From contig CALKYD010000128.1 in the NCBI GenBank assembly GCA_938003605.1, positions 1 through 13,717 of the forward strand: DNA of 13,717 nt. The letters run 5' to 3'. This document shows positions 1-7,809 of the stretch, piece after piece. The notes under the pieces are model-generated. The model saw only the letters and a program-made list of their open reading frames with translations, was not told the DNA's origin and did no database searches. Every line of letters starts with the position of its first letter. Position 1 is the stretch's first letter. The stretch comes from an uncultured Sulfolobales archaeon. GTDB lineage: Archaea; Thermoproteota; Thermoprotei_A; Sulfolobales; Desulfurococcaceae. Both the position numbers and the translations under genes were made by a program.

Positions 1-134
1 TCAGCTCTATCCTCCACCAACTCGTTGTGGACTATCATTATTGACAGTAGATCCGTTAATGCCTCCAGGAAATCCACGCGGCTAAACTCTGCAGTGCCAG
101 CAGCAATTTTTAAAGGAGATGCTTCAGTAGACAC
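1..134 (-). CDS. N-terminal fragment of an unrecognised protein (partial, runs off the left edge)
   Basis: Reading the minus strand from 134 down to 1 gives 44 open codons beginning with GTG directly after an in-frame TAA. The peptide starts VSTEASPLKIAAGTAEF and continues with a Leu/Ile/Asp/Glu-rich stretch that looks like an amphipathic helix. Support for a real start is a GGTG Shine-Dalgarno-like motif at about 140-143 and a TTTAAAT TATA-like box at 169-175, some 25 bp further upstream. No domain can be named from so little sequence. The plus strand is also open over the same bases (to a TAA at 136-138), but its Ser/Thr-rich translation looks like an antisense shadow. The gene body lies outside the window. 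Confidence 0.5.
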   Translation of the reverse strand, partial: MSTEASPLKIAAGTAEFSRVDFLEALTDLLSIMIVHNELVEDRA

Positions 135-168
135 TTAAGACACCAGTATGTGACTTAATGAAGGTAGA

Positions 169-175
169 TTTAAAG
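169..175 (-). promoter_or_regulatory. TATA-like box upstream of the partial gene at 1-134
   Basis: The minus strand reads TTCTTTAAATC here, matching an archaeal box A. The expected start of transcription about 25 bp downstream (near 146) would give a leader of roughly 12 nt that contains the GGTG motif in front of the GTG start at 134. Not experimentally supported. Confidence 0.35.
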
Positions 176-178
176 AAA

Positions 179-353
179 CTAGGGCTTGTGGAAGGGTTCT
201 GAGCTACGTAGCTCTTGGAATTCATCAGTTCTCCTCCCCGTCTGCTTGAACCTGCCTAAGTCACCCCATTTGAAGGCGTCATCCATGGGAATCCATGCTT
301 TCAGAGCAGAATCCGCCGCCCAATAAGTGAACTAAAGTAAGTTCTTCCGTCAT
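179..353 (-). pseudogene. Possible decayed or frameshifted small gene (unknown family)
   Basis: The 249-bp stretch at 135-383 has no intact gene, but two minus-strand frames look protein-like and lie end to end. The upstream one (353 to 279) starts at ATG and reads MTEELTLVHLLGGGF before an early TGA. The downstream one is open from 331 to the TAG at 179-181 and contains AWIPMDDAFKWGDLGRFKQ, followed by a charged tail ending FHKP. The change of frame would fall near the GGCGGCGG tract at about 312-320. This is what one expects of a short gene with an indel, or of a remnant. An alternative is a genuine 35-codon gene starting at the ATG at 284-286, but no convincing Shine-Dalgarno precedes it. 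The family is not recognised. Confidence 0.35.
201..214. repeat. Perfect 14-bp palindrome
   Basis: The sequence GAGCTACGTAGCTC is identical to its reverse complement over 14 bp. It lies inside the putative gene remnant, about 30 bp upstream of the TATA-like box of the gene at 1-134. It could be a dimeric-protein binding site or chance. Confidence 0.3.
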
Positions 354-383
354 GAAACTGCTGTCTACGACTCCTTGCTAAGT

Positions 384-860
384 TCAAGTACTTAAAGTAA
401 TGAGAGCTGTTATGCCTTTAGCTGATAAGTAGAGGATCAACGTTGCTGCAGCATTGCCCATAGCTATAGCTACAATAGATCTAGTCCTCCTTAAGTCCAA
501 TATGTACGCTATTAAACTGCCAGTCCATACGCCAGTTAATGGTAGTGGCACTGCTACGTATAAGCTTAAGGAGGCGTAAACCCATTTACTGGCCTTAATT
601 CCTTCAGCCCTCCTCCTCACTCTACTTAAGATCAATGAGTAAGCTTTCTCAAAGAACTTGACTTCACTAATTACTCTCTCCTCAATGAATTTGAAGCCAT
701 ATATGACTGCAGGAGCTATGGATGTTGAGGCAATGTATGATAAAGCTACGTTAACTAAGTCGTTTACGCCACTGGCAATACCGTACGGTATTGAGGCCCT
801 TACTTCAAGCCCCGGCGCTAAGGCCAGTAAAACTAATATCGTTAACACTGCTAAGTTCAC
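384..860 (-). CDS. Small multidrug export-like membrane protein (COG2426 / PF06695 family)
   Basis: A 158-residue integral membrane protein. Features of the family are visible: an early PGLEVRASIPYGIA segment (residues 16-29), matching the family's P-x-LE-x-R-xx-IP motif, a hydrophobic span, a basic loop (RVRRRAEGIK, about 80-89), then the characteristic AVPLPLTGVWTGSLIAY stretch (about 103-119) and a last hydrophobic helix. Length is normal for the family (about 150-170 aa). These proteins are annotated as putative small multidrug exporters, but the transport role is poorly proven, so the substrate is unknown. The start is GTG at 858-860, with GGGGGATG five bases upstream; the ATG inside that motif is out of frame. 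The gene is divergent from the DUF4910 gene with only 29 bp between start codons, so their promoters must lie within each other's coding sequence. Confidence 0.85.
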   Translation of the reverse strand: MNLAVLTILVLLALAPGLEVRASIPYGIASGVNDLVNVALSYIASTSIAPAVIYGFKFIEERVISEVKFFEKAYSLILSRVRRRAEGIKASKWVYASLSLYVAVPLPLTGVWTGSLIAYILDLRRTRSIVAIAMGNAAATLILYLSAKGITALITLST

Positions 861-877
861 TTAAGCATCCCCCTGTA

Positions 878-884
878 GGCGGTG
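878..884 (+). promoter_or_regulatory. Shine-Dalgarno site fixing the start of the DUF4910 gene
   Basis: GGCGGTG, close to the archaeal GGAGGTG consensus, sits five bases before the ATG at 890. It decides for this start over the in-frame TTG at 791. Confidence 0.6.
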
Positions 885-889
885 CTTCA

Positions 890-2683
890 ATGCTGAGTAT
901 CTCAGACTTACTGAAGGAAATAAAAAGAGTTTACCCAACTTTAGAGGCATATAGCTTACTGACTAAGTTAGTCACTCAACACAGAGTCCAGGGCTCTAAA
1001 GGCCTATGGAATGCAGTCGACTTAGTTAAGGAATTTCTTGAAGAACGCGGTGTCGGCTCCAAAGTCATAGGCGTTGAGGGCGGGGAGCAACTCGACTTAG
1101 ATAGATCTCCCGTTGGCTGGGACTTAACTTATGGAGAACTAGTAGTTGAAGAAGGCGGTAGGAGGATCGCGGAAATCAATACGATTAATCACCCAACTCT
1201 TGTAGCAGCTCACAGCCCAAGCGGCGGAGGGAGGGCGAAGCTATCTCTGGCAAGTCTTGAAGGCATTAGTGAGGCCAGTGGAGCAGTATTGACTAGCGAT
1301 AGCCCATACATGTCCTACGCGCTCTCAGGAGATTCTGTTGAAGCAATAATATGGTATGATCTCCAGAAGCACCACGATGGAGTTCCATACACAGGGCTAT
1401 TCCTTTCAAGTAAGGACAGAGTGGAGAAGAAACCAGTCTTAACTATGCCTGGTAGGCTAGCGCTTAAAATTATTGAGGGATTGAGGAGGGGTTGGAGCTA
1501 CTTTGTTGAATGGAGAGTTGAAGCTGAGTATACGTCTAGAGGCCTACCCATTCTTGAATCATGCATAGGTTGTGGAGAGTACTTAGTTACTTCTACAGCA
1601 CACATATGCCACCCCAAGCCTGGGGCACACGACAATGCCAGTGGCTCAGCTCTACTGGCCGGCGTAGCCATAGCTTTAGACAAGTTAGCTAAGAGGCATG
1701 AGCCATCGGCACGCATATGTTTATACTGGGTGCCTGAGTACACGGGGACTGCTGCCTTATTTGTAAAGAATTTAGTTAAGAGGGAAGACGTTGTAGCTTC
1801 ACTTAACGTAGACATGGTTGCGTCGAGACAGATTGAGACTGGCTCAACTCTCCACTTAGTTAGGAGTATGCTTAGCTACAGCGGTCCTCTAACTCCAATA
1901 GTTAAGCTATCCCTTGAATCGACTTACTTAACTGGCAGAGCATTCCATGAGAGAGAGTGCTTAGGTAAAGTGAGGTTTGACGAAGTCCCCTATGGCGGTG
2001 GAAGCGACCACGACGTATTCTTAGTGAATGGAGTTGAATCAGTTATGCTCAATGAATGGCCCAGTAAATACTATCACACAGATCTCGACAATCCCAACGC
2101 AATTGGATTAAGGGAGCTTGAGCTCTGCGGAAAAACAGTAGCTCTCTCACTACTGCTTGCATCAACACCCAACGTAGTTAGCGGGTTACCTAGCTACGTT
2201 AGAGGCTACTACAGTTACCTACAATCGTGGTACTCCATGGATTCAGCTAGAAAAGGGTTAAGCGAAGACTTCGTACTAAGTAGGGTTGCTCCACTATTGA
2301 GCAACAGCCTTATGAGAGCAGTTGAGTGGGTTGAGAAAAGGAAGGTGGGCGTAAGTACACTAAAGAGCGGCTACACAGAGAACCTAGTTTACACAGGTAA
2401 ATCTACAGTTGACCTAAGGCCTATGTACTTAGAGAGGGGAGTTGAATTCTACAGGCTTGCCGACTCCCTGAAGATATGGCCTTTAGTGACAGCGTACCTA
2501 CCGGCCAACCTCAAGGGGGGTTTAAGCGTAAGGGACCTAGTGCTCCAATACTACGCTGAAGAAGTAATAGATCCAACTAAGATCGACGCGAAATGCTATG
2601 GCGTTACTGGAGTAAGCTGTGTAGAGAGAATTGTTGGAGAAGTAGTTGAGTGGATTAGTGAGAGAGGGTTTATTAAAAAATAG
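890..2683 (+). CDS. DUF4910 / M28-like zinc aminopeptidase-type protein (COG4310-like)
   Basis: A 597-residue protein without signal peptide or membrane segments, so probably cytosolic. The zinc-peptidase core is clear: TAHICHPKPGAHDNASG (236-252) carries the first His ligand(s) and the bridging Asp248; VPEYTGT (281-287) supplies Glu283; LNVDM (305-309) supplies Asp308; GGGSDHDVF (369-377) and YYHTDLDNP (394-402) supply the last His, His396. This arrangement is that of the DUF4910 aminopeptidase-like family, related to M28 peptidases. The inserted region 50-200 and the C-terminal domain from about 430 (probably helical/winged-helix) also fit that family. The likely reaction is removal of N-terminal residues from peptides, but family members are mostly uncharacterised. 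The frame stays open back to a TTG at 791, but that would overlap the divergent gene; I choose ATG 890 because GGCGGTG lies five bases before it. It is convergent with the subtilase gene (19 bp apart). Confidence 0.8.
   Translation: MLSISDLLKEIKRVYPTLEAYSLLTKLVTQHRVQGSKGLWNAVDLVKEFLEERGVGSKVIGVEGGEQLDLDRSPVGWDLTYGELVVEEGGRRIAEINTINHPTLVAAHSPSGGGRAKLSLASLEGISEASGAVLTSDSPYMSYALSGDSVEAIIWYDLQKHHDGVPYTGLFLSSKDRVEKKPVLTMPGRLALKIIEGLRRGWSYFVEWRVEAEYTSRGLPILESCIGCGEYLVTSTAHICHPKPGAHDNASGSALLAGVAIALDKLAKRHEPSARICLYWVPEYTGTAALFVKNLVKREDVVASLNVDMVASRQIETGSTLHLVRSMLSYSGPLTPIVKLSLESTYLTGRAFHERECLGKVRFDEVPYGGGSDHDVFLVNGVESVMLNEWPSKYYHTDLDNPNAIGLRELELCGKTVALSLLLASTPNVVSGLPSYVRGYYSYLQSWYSMDSARKGLSEDFVLSRVAPLLSNSLMRAVEWVEKRKVGVSTLKSGYTENLVYTGKSTVDLRPMYLERGVEFYRLADSLKIWPLVTAYLPANLKGGLSVRDLVLQYYAEEVIDPTKIDAKCYGVTGVSCVERIVGEVVEWISERGFIKK
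2674..2680 (-). terminator. Oligo-T terminator candidate downstream of the subtilase gene
   Basis: On the minus strand, six consecutive Ts (A-run 2675-2680 on plus) occur about 23 bp after the subtilase stop codon, inside the last codons of the convergent DUF4910 gene. Archaeal transcription often ends at T-runs without a hairpin. The plus-strand side has only a TTTT at 2687-2690. Confidence 0.35.
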
Positions 2684-2702
2684 GTGTTTTCACATAAAGC
2701 CA

Positions 2703-5700
2703 CTAACTAGATGGAGGCTCTATAACTGTTGATACTGTAACTACAGCTGGATACAAGTATTCACTGATGACTAGGCCAGCTATAGTTGAATTGTAGTAGT
2801 AGTACCCGCTTGCATGCCACGCGTAATCCCTTAATATTAGCGACGTCTCTAATTCAGCTGCGTCATACACTACAACACTGTATGCAACATCAATTCTACT
2901 ATAGCCCATCCCAATCCCTAGGAAGAAGCCTGGGTAAGCCAGTACATCTACTTGCATTAATGCAGGTCCTCTCCTAAGTCTATATACTCCAAGGACTGCC
3001 TCTGAGAAAGCACCTGATGGCACATCTATGTATCCATCGGAGAACACGTATATTGATGACCTTAGCAGAGGCCCGTATGATGGAGCTATGAACGATGCCT
3101 TAACGCTATAGCTACCGTCTCCATTGGCTACAACTTTCTGGGAAGCCCTAATTGGCACTAGGCTTAATCCATAACTGTCAAATAGCCTTAGCCCACTGTA
3201 GCTATTGTAAGCAATCATTATTCTATAGAGGCCTGGAAGAGCGGGAGTCTTGAACACAGGCATTGGATATACTGTCTCAGGCATGCTTGTCGGTGTTGGT
3301 GAGGCAGAGTAGAAGTACAGTACTCCAGTATACCTGAGTGGTATGCTCCACTTTATTGGTGTATACAGCCTTAATATCCCCCTCTCTTGATCCATAGGTG
3401 ATGGGTTGTACACGAAGCCCACTATTGCAGCAAGCTTATAGGCTGCAAAGCTTTGGTCAAATCCCTCTGGTGAGAATGCGCCGCCTGGGGGAACAACTAG
3501 GACGTCTGGTGAAGTAGCTGCACCAGTGTTCCACGCAATAGCTATCAGTACTCCGGATACATCGCCTCCAGTGACTACGAATGGAACTATCCTCCAATCT
3601 ATTGCCTCAGTCCTAGGGCCGTAAACAGGGTCTGCGAGGCCTAGTGGAGTGTAGGAGTCGTACGGAGTCTTTGACCTAGCTGCTCCAAGCAATACCTTGC
3701 TGGCTCCATCAATTACAGCTGGGACAACCAGCGTGGCTGGAATCACTATGGCTCCATCACTTGTTTCAACCCTAACCTTATACTCATATACTCCGGGCGC
3801 AAAGCCTGCGGGCACATTGACTACTCCTCTAACTACTGCAGTGCCGTTGACTGAAAGAGTGCTTGGCTCGAATTGAATGATCGTCGATGGAGCCTCCCTA
3901 TACGCTCTTACAAAAACTCTAGCTAGGACGGGCGGTGTAGCAGGAGTTATGTATGGTGATGGCCTCAGCCTAACCACTAGATCTCCCCTTATCCTATCCC
4001 TTACGCTACCCACAGTTATCATTGCTACAGTGGATACTCTTGCCTCAGTGTTCAATCTATAGTACTTGCCTTCATAGTAGTCGAATACATCTACTCTAAT
4101 CATGTACTCTCTGCCCGGTGGATTCATTCTATAGTAGGGGGTGCTGTACGACACGTTTTGGTATGCTACGTATATCTCTACGTAGTCTGCATCAGCTATC
4201 AACCACTTAGGCACTCTTAAGAGCATTGTTGCATACCTGTATACGCCGCTGAATAAAGTCAGTTCTCTAAAGGCTGTATACGATGTAGTGCTTAGAGATA
4301 CGTCTCCCTCACCCTCTATCACTAGAGTGAACTCAGTGCTTCCTCCTGGAGGCACTACTGCATAGTATGCAGTGTCTGCAATCATTGAAGCCATGTAGTA
4401 GGCAAGCCATCCGTATAAGTTCAAGTAGTTCTCGATGAATGCTAACTGGGCTCCCTCCACTACGTACGCTTTAAATCCTCCATCAACTACTGCCTTAACT
4501 AGCTTGTAGGCATTCATTCTGCCGCTTCCCTGCTGTAATCCAGGGTAGCCTAAGTCATCGGCTGTGCTCTTAGCTAACACCTTTAAGTCCACGGGCGAAG
4601 GCACGTAGCCATACTTACTTAAGCATGCCTCAATAGCTAGCGCTAGCATGCCGCTAGTGAATGGAGTTGCTTCACTAGTTCCTCCAAAGAGAGTTAATCC
4701 AGGGCCGAACCCCTCATTGTACCCTATGACTCCATAGCCTCTCCCATTAATTGTCCTCACTCCAGCCATTTCCCAAGCTCCTATAGCTGCTACATCAGGC
4801 TTTGGATATCCGAGGGCGTTTGGACCTCTACTGCTGAACGGCACTATGTCGTCAGCATAGCCTGGCACATAGCTTGGCGCATATAATTGGAAGTACTCGA
4901 AGAGAGTTGATGCAGCTACTTCAATTATCAATAGGTCTGCTCCTGGAGCAGATATAGTAGTGTACCCAGGGCCGTAGTTTCCAGCTGCAAAGACTAATGT
5001 AGCGTTGTGGCCTATTAACATGTTTACTGCAACTATTTGACTGAATACAGCGCTCATGTAATCCATGCCTTGTGCTTGGTGAGCCCATTTAGCTAAGTTT
5101 ACGTAAGCCCAGCTATTGCTAACTATATCAGCTCTCCTAATGCCTGCTGGAACAGGGTATAGGACTTCTAACTCAGGGTCGTAGATCCAGTTCCATCCAG
5201 CCAACCAGTACTCAGGCGGTATTAGGTCTCCAAACCAGAACCCTGTGCCTCCAGCTATCTTGACTTCAGGAGCCACTCCGTACAGTTTATACGTTGTTCC
5301 ACCATAGTATGGAGTAAAGTAGTTTAACTTGCCTCGCGCTCCAACAACTGTTGCAACGCTAGTCCCATGCCCATGGTAGTCCGTGAATATAGCTACGTAC
5401 TCTCCACCAGGATCTAGGCCTACGTAGACTCCGGGCTCACCTGGGTAAACGTATGGGTATTGCACAGTGGATTTAGCTAGTCCATAGCTATCGAAGTAGT
5501 ATCCACTTATCACTCCGAGAGCGAAGTCAAGGACTCCATCGCCGTCGAAGTCCCTTCCAACGAGTTCCTCTCCAAACTTGAACACAGGTTCATCGGCGAA
5601 GCTGAAGTCCAGCCACAAAGGATCAGGAGCTCTCCAGTAAGCTCTGCCAAATAAGCTGATCTCAAGACTCCTCATAGTTATTGAAAGGGAGTAGAAAGCT

Positions 5701-6719
5701 GTTGATAAGTCGAATACAACTGCATCATATACCCCGGGAGTAGTTGTATCAACGAGTACTGCTGGCACTAATACTCTTACGTAGTAGCCGGTGAGGCCAT
5801 CTAAGAAGAACCACTCAAACAACCCGAACTTATATACTCCACTTAAACTCGTTATATTTCCTACATACCAGTCAACCGCTATCATTGCTGCATATAGTGA
5901 GGGAACTCCATAGTACCCTGAGTACATTGTGCTGAAGTAAACTACTATTGCACCACTAGTGTTAAGGTATCCAGTCGCGTTTCTAACAGCCACGTTCTTT
6001 GTAAGCGCTAAGTGTTCATCCATGACCATAGTCATGGGGAGTCCGTCTGAATCCCTGGCTAGAGCCTCAAGCCCGAGCTCTGGGTTAGAGTAATCTATGC
6101 CTGTATCCACTATTCCTACAACAACTCCTTTACCAAATACATTGTACTCCCTCCATGCATCAACTACTCCCTGGACTTCAAGCCCGCTGAATAACATTGC
6201 TCCACCACTTGACTGGCTTGGTTCAACAGCGCCCTCCTCACCTAGAGCCATTGCCTTAAGCCTTTCACTACTTAACCCAAGAAGTTCATCGACTCTCGGG
6301 GATGGAAGTATGGAGTAAACGTATGGATTCCTGGCTAGCTCTAAGACTTGATCAATTGAAGCTGTGGCGTAAGCTACGATAACTCCATTAGGTAGAGGCA
6401 CGTAGTACCTGAGCCTGGCGACAGTAGACTTAATTAATCCAACAGCGCTACTGCTGGCCACTATCAATACAGGCTTACACGTACTGCAACCTAAATTAAT
6501 TGCATGTGAGTCTTCATACCCTAGTGGGCTGGCCAACACTACCTTAGCTTCATCCACTGAGTAGTATTCATTGAGTAGCTCTAAAGAGATCTTTTCAAAT
6601 GGATCTATTGAAGCTCTATAACTGCTTGAGCTAACGGCTATGGCTTGCAGAGGTGTTAGTGATGCAAACACTATAGCTATCAAAACAAGTATTGATACGT
6701 ACTTCGCGCAACAATTCAT
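2703..6719 (-). CDS. Large secreted subtilisin-family (S8) serine protease
   Basis: A 1338-residue exported endoprotease. Residues 1-30 form a signal peptide (hydrophobic core about 8-24). Residues 83-145 resemble an I9-type inhibitor propeptide. The catalytic triad is visible: Asp205 in VVGIVDTGIDY, His451 in HGHGTSVA, Ser682 in GGTSEATPFTSG, with oxyanion Asn581 in FAAGNYGPG. About 245 residues separate Asp205 from His451, a pyrolysin-like insertion that includes a probable Ca2+ loop, DFDGDGVLDF (390-399). From about 750 to the end are Tyr-rich beta-sandwich regions, one (about 960-1010) with the VPAGFAPGVYEYKV pattern of the Fn3-like domain in large subtilases. No C-terminal anchor or stalk is seen, so it may be released or bound to the S-layer. 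The size recalls the S-layer-associated STABLE protease of Staphylothermus; that link is inference. It has its own promoter 69 bp downstream of the DHH gene. Confidence 0.92.
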   Translation of the reverse strand: MNCCAKYVSILVLIAIVFASLTPLQAIAVSSSSYRASIDPFEKISLELLNEYYSVDEAKVVLASPLGYEDSHAINLGCSTCKPVLIVASSSAVGLIKSTVARLRYYVPLPNGVIVAYATASIDQVLELARNPYVYSILPSPRVDELLGLSSERLKAMALGEEGAVEPSQSSGGAMLFSGLEVQGVVDAWREYNVFGKGVVVGIVDTGIDYSNPELGLEALARDSDGLPMTMVMDEHLALTKNVAVRNATGYLNTSGAIVVYFSTMYSGYYGVPSLYAAMIAVDWYVGNITSLSGVYKFGLFEWFFLDGLTGYYVRVLVPAVLVDTTTPGVYDAVVFDLSTAFYSLSITMRSLEISLFGRAYWRAPDPLWLDFSFADEPVFKFGEELVGRDFDGDGVLDFALGVISGYYFDSYGLAKSTVQYPYVYPGEPGVYVGLDPGGEYVAIFTDYHGHGTSVATVVGARGKLNYFTPYYGGTTYKLYGVAPEVKIAGGTGFWFGDLIPPEYWLAGWNWIYDPELEVLYPVPAGIRRADIVSNSWAYVNLAKWAHQAQGMDYMSAVFSQIVAVNMLIGHNATLVFAAGNYGPGYTTISAPGADLLIIEVAASTLFEYFQLYAPSYVPGYADDIVPFSSRGPNALGYPKPDVAAIGAWEMAGVRTINGRGYGVIGYNEGFGPGLTLFGGTSEATPFTSGMLALAIEACLSKYGYVPSPVDLKVLAKSTADDLGYPGLQQGSGRMNAYKLVKAVVDGGFKAYVVEGAQLAFIENYLNLYGWLAYYMASMIADTAYYAVVPPGGSTEFTLVIEGEGDVSLSTTSYTAFRELTLFSGVYRYATMLLRVPKWLIADADYVEIYVAYQNVSYSTPYYRMNPPGREYMIRVDVFDYYEGKYYRLNTEARVSTVAMITVGSVRDRIRGDLVVRLRPSPYITPATPPVLARVFVRAYREAPSTIIQFEPSTLSVNGTAVVRGVVNVPAGFAPGVYEYKVRVETSDGAIVIPATLVVPAVIDGASKVLLGAARSKTPYDSYTPLGLADPVYGPRTEAIDWRIVPFVVTGGDVSGVLIAIAWNTGAATSPDVLVVPPGGAFSPEGFDQSFAAYKLAAIVGFVYNPSPMDQERGILRLYTPIKWSIPLRYTGVLYFYSASPTPTSMPETVYPMPVFKTPALPGLYRIMIAYNSYSGLRLFDSYGLSLVPIRASQKVVANGDGSYSVKASFIAPSYGPLLRSSIYVFSDGYIDVPSGAFSEAVLGVYRLRRGPALMQVDVLAYPGFFLGIGMGYSRIDVAYSVVVYDAAELETSLILRDYAWHASGYYYYNSTIAGLVISEYLYPAVVTVSTVIEPPSS

Positions 6720-6770
6720 GGATTTCCCCTACGTACACACTTAGAGCTAGAGTATAGTTATGGATGGTTG

Positions 6771-6782
6771 AATATAAGCTTA
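6771..6782 (-). promoter_or_regulatory. TATA box/BRE of the subtilase gene
   Basis: In the 69-bp gap upstream of the subtilase ATG, the minus strand reads AAATAAGCTTATATTC: a purine-rich BRE-like stretch followed by TTATATT. Transcription would begin near 6750, giving a leader of about 30 nt that ends in AGGGGAAATCC before the ATG. This suggests that the protease is transcribed separately from the DHH gene. Confidence 0.5.
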
Positions 6783-6788
6783 TTTCAA

Positions 6789-7751
6789 TTAATGACTTCT
6801 TAAAGCGTTGGAGCTTAGAATTGATATAACTCTACTTACAGTAGACTGCGGTGAAGCTACTATAGGTACTCCAGACGCCTTTCTGTGTCCACCTCCACCT
6901 AGCTCTTTTGCGATTGCTGAGACATCTATGGTGTTGCTTCTCAAGCTAATGCTATTTGGATACATGACTATGTATGCATCAGCTACTACGCCTCTATCGA
7001 TTAAGTAAGCCTGTACATCGCCTGCGTGAATTCTCCTATCAACGTTGTTTGATAGCGCTACGCCGACATCATCGTCTACCCTAATGACTATCGTTGAGTA
7101 GTACGCTTCCTCTAGGAGCTTCTCATACTCACGCCTCATTTCATCGTAGAGCTTCTGCGCCCACTTAGGCCAAAGATCGCCTGCTCTAAATGACTCTAGA
7201 GCTCTATACCTCACATCCCAGTCGAACCATTTAAGGATCCTTCTCCAGTAAGTCGTTAGCTCATACCTATTGATGAACTTATCGTCATCTACCGCTATGT
7301 CAACGAGCTTCATGGAATATTCATTGAATATGTTGAGCCTCCTCATAACTATTTCAGCTGTAACGCTATCTGTATCATTAACTACGTCTACTCCCAGCTC
7401 GCTCATCCTCCTCTTAAACTCATCCCCCCACTCATGGTGGTCATACCAGTGCACTCTCATGCCTAGGGACTTAACGTCTTGAATAACTCTTAAAACCAAG
7501 TACGCTGAGTCTTGCTGAAGATTTAAGTCAAGTAAGTATAGGTCTGTGTAAGCCCTCTTAACGTATTCCTTAGCTATAAAGTGCTTTAAGTTAAGTAAGA
7601 TGGCTGTAACTGAAGAAAGCCTCACTTTACATCCATATTCACCGTAGGCTCTGCAAATAAGTGCTGCCGACGACAATCCATCTAAATCCCAGTGGGATAT
7701 GATGTAAGCTCTCTTAGCTCCCCGGCGCTCGCTATATCCATCAGTTACCAT
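6789..7751 (-). CDS. DHH-DHHA1 family phosphoesterase (NrnA/RecJ superfamily)
   Basis: A 320-residue soluble protein with the classic metal-binding motifs of the DHH superfamily: HWDLDG (His20, Asp22, Asp24), Asp75 in LLDLN, DHH at 104-106, and a DDD cluster at 155-157. The C-terminal DHHA1 substrate-binding domain is marked by GGGGHRKASG (285-294). The region between (about 165-225) is a charged helical linker. The family hydrolyses phosphodiester or phosphomonoester bonds in a two-Mn2+ site; members include nano-RNases, pAp phosphatases, cyclic-dinucleotide hydrolases and RecJ exonucleases. At 320 aa with one DHH and one DHHA1 domain, it fits the NrnA-like group better than the larger RecJ/GAN replication nucleases, but the substrate cannot be read from sequence. 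It is on the same strand as, and 162 bp downstream of, the GH57 gene, with a possible own promoter; no functional link to its neighbours is evident. Confidence 0.88.
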   Translation of the reverse strand: MVTDGYSERRGAKRAYIISHWDLDGLSSAALICRAYGEYGCKVRLSSVTAILLNLKHFIAKEYVKRAYTDLYLLDLNLQQDSAYLVLRVIQDVKSLGMRVHWYDHHEWGDEFKRRMSELGVDVVNDTDSVTAEIVMRRLNIFNEYSMKLVDIAVDDDKFINRYELTTYWRRILKWFDWDVRYRALESFRAGDLWPKWAQKLYDEMRREYEKLLEEAYYSTIVIRVDDDVGVALSNNVDRRIHAGDVQAYLIDRGVVADAYIVMYPNSISLRSNTIDVSAIAKELGGGGHRKASGVPIVASPQSTVSRVISILSSNALRSH

Positions 7752-7809
7752 AATTCTCGGCCACAGCCCTTACTTCAATATCAGCATTTACAGTACTTAC
7801 TCGTACATA

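Noticed and set aside
198..231. Possible C/D-box small RNA on the minus strand (CTGATGA)
   Set aside because: The C-box match is imperfect and no correctly placed CTGA D box follows it.
658..864. Plus-strand frame of 68 codons
   Set aside because: Antisense to the conserved membrane protein gene; no ribosome site and no protein-like motif.
791..889. 33-codon N-terminal extension of the DUF4910 protein from a TTG start
   Set aside because: It overlaps the divergent gene and lacks a ribosome site, whereas ATG 890 has a good one.
1498..1815. Minus-strand frame of 105 codons
   Set aside because: It is antisense to the catalytic core of the DUF4910 gene, which has all its motifs on the plus strand.
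3877..4062. Plus-strand frames opposite the subtilase gene (also 2786-2977 and 6097-6318)
   Set aside because: Shadows of the protease coding sequence, with low-complexity Ser/Thr/Pro composition.
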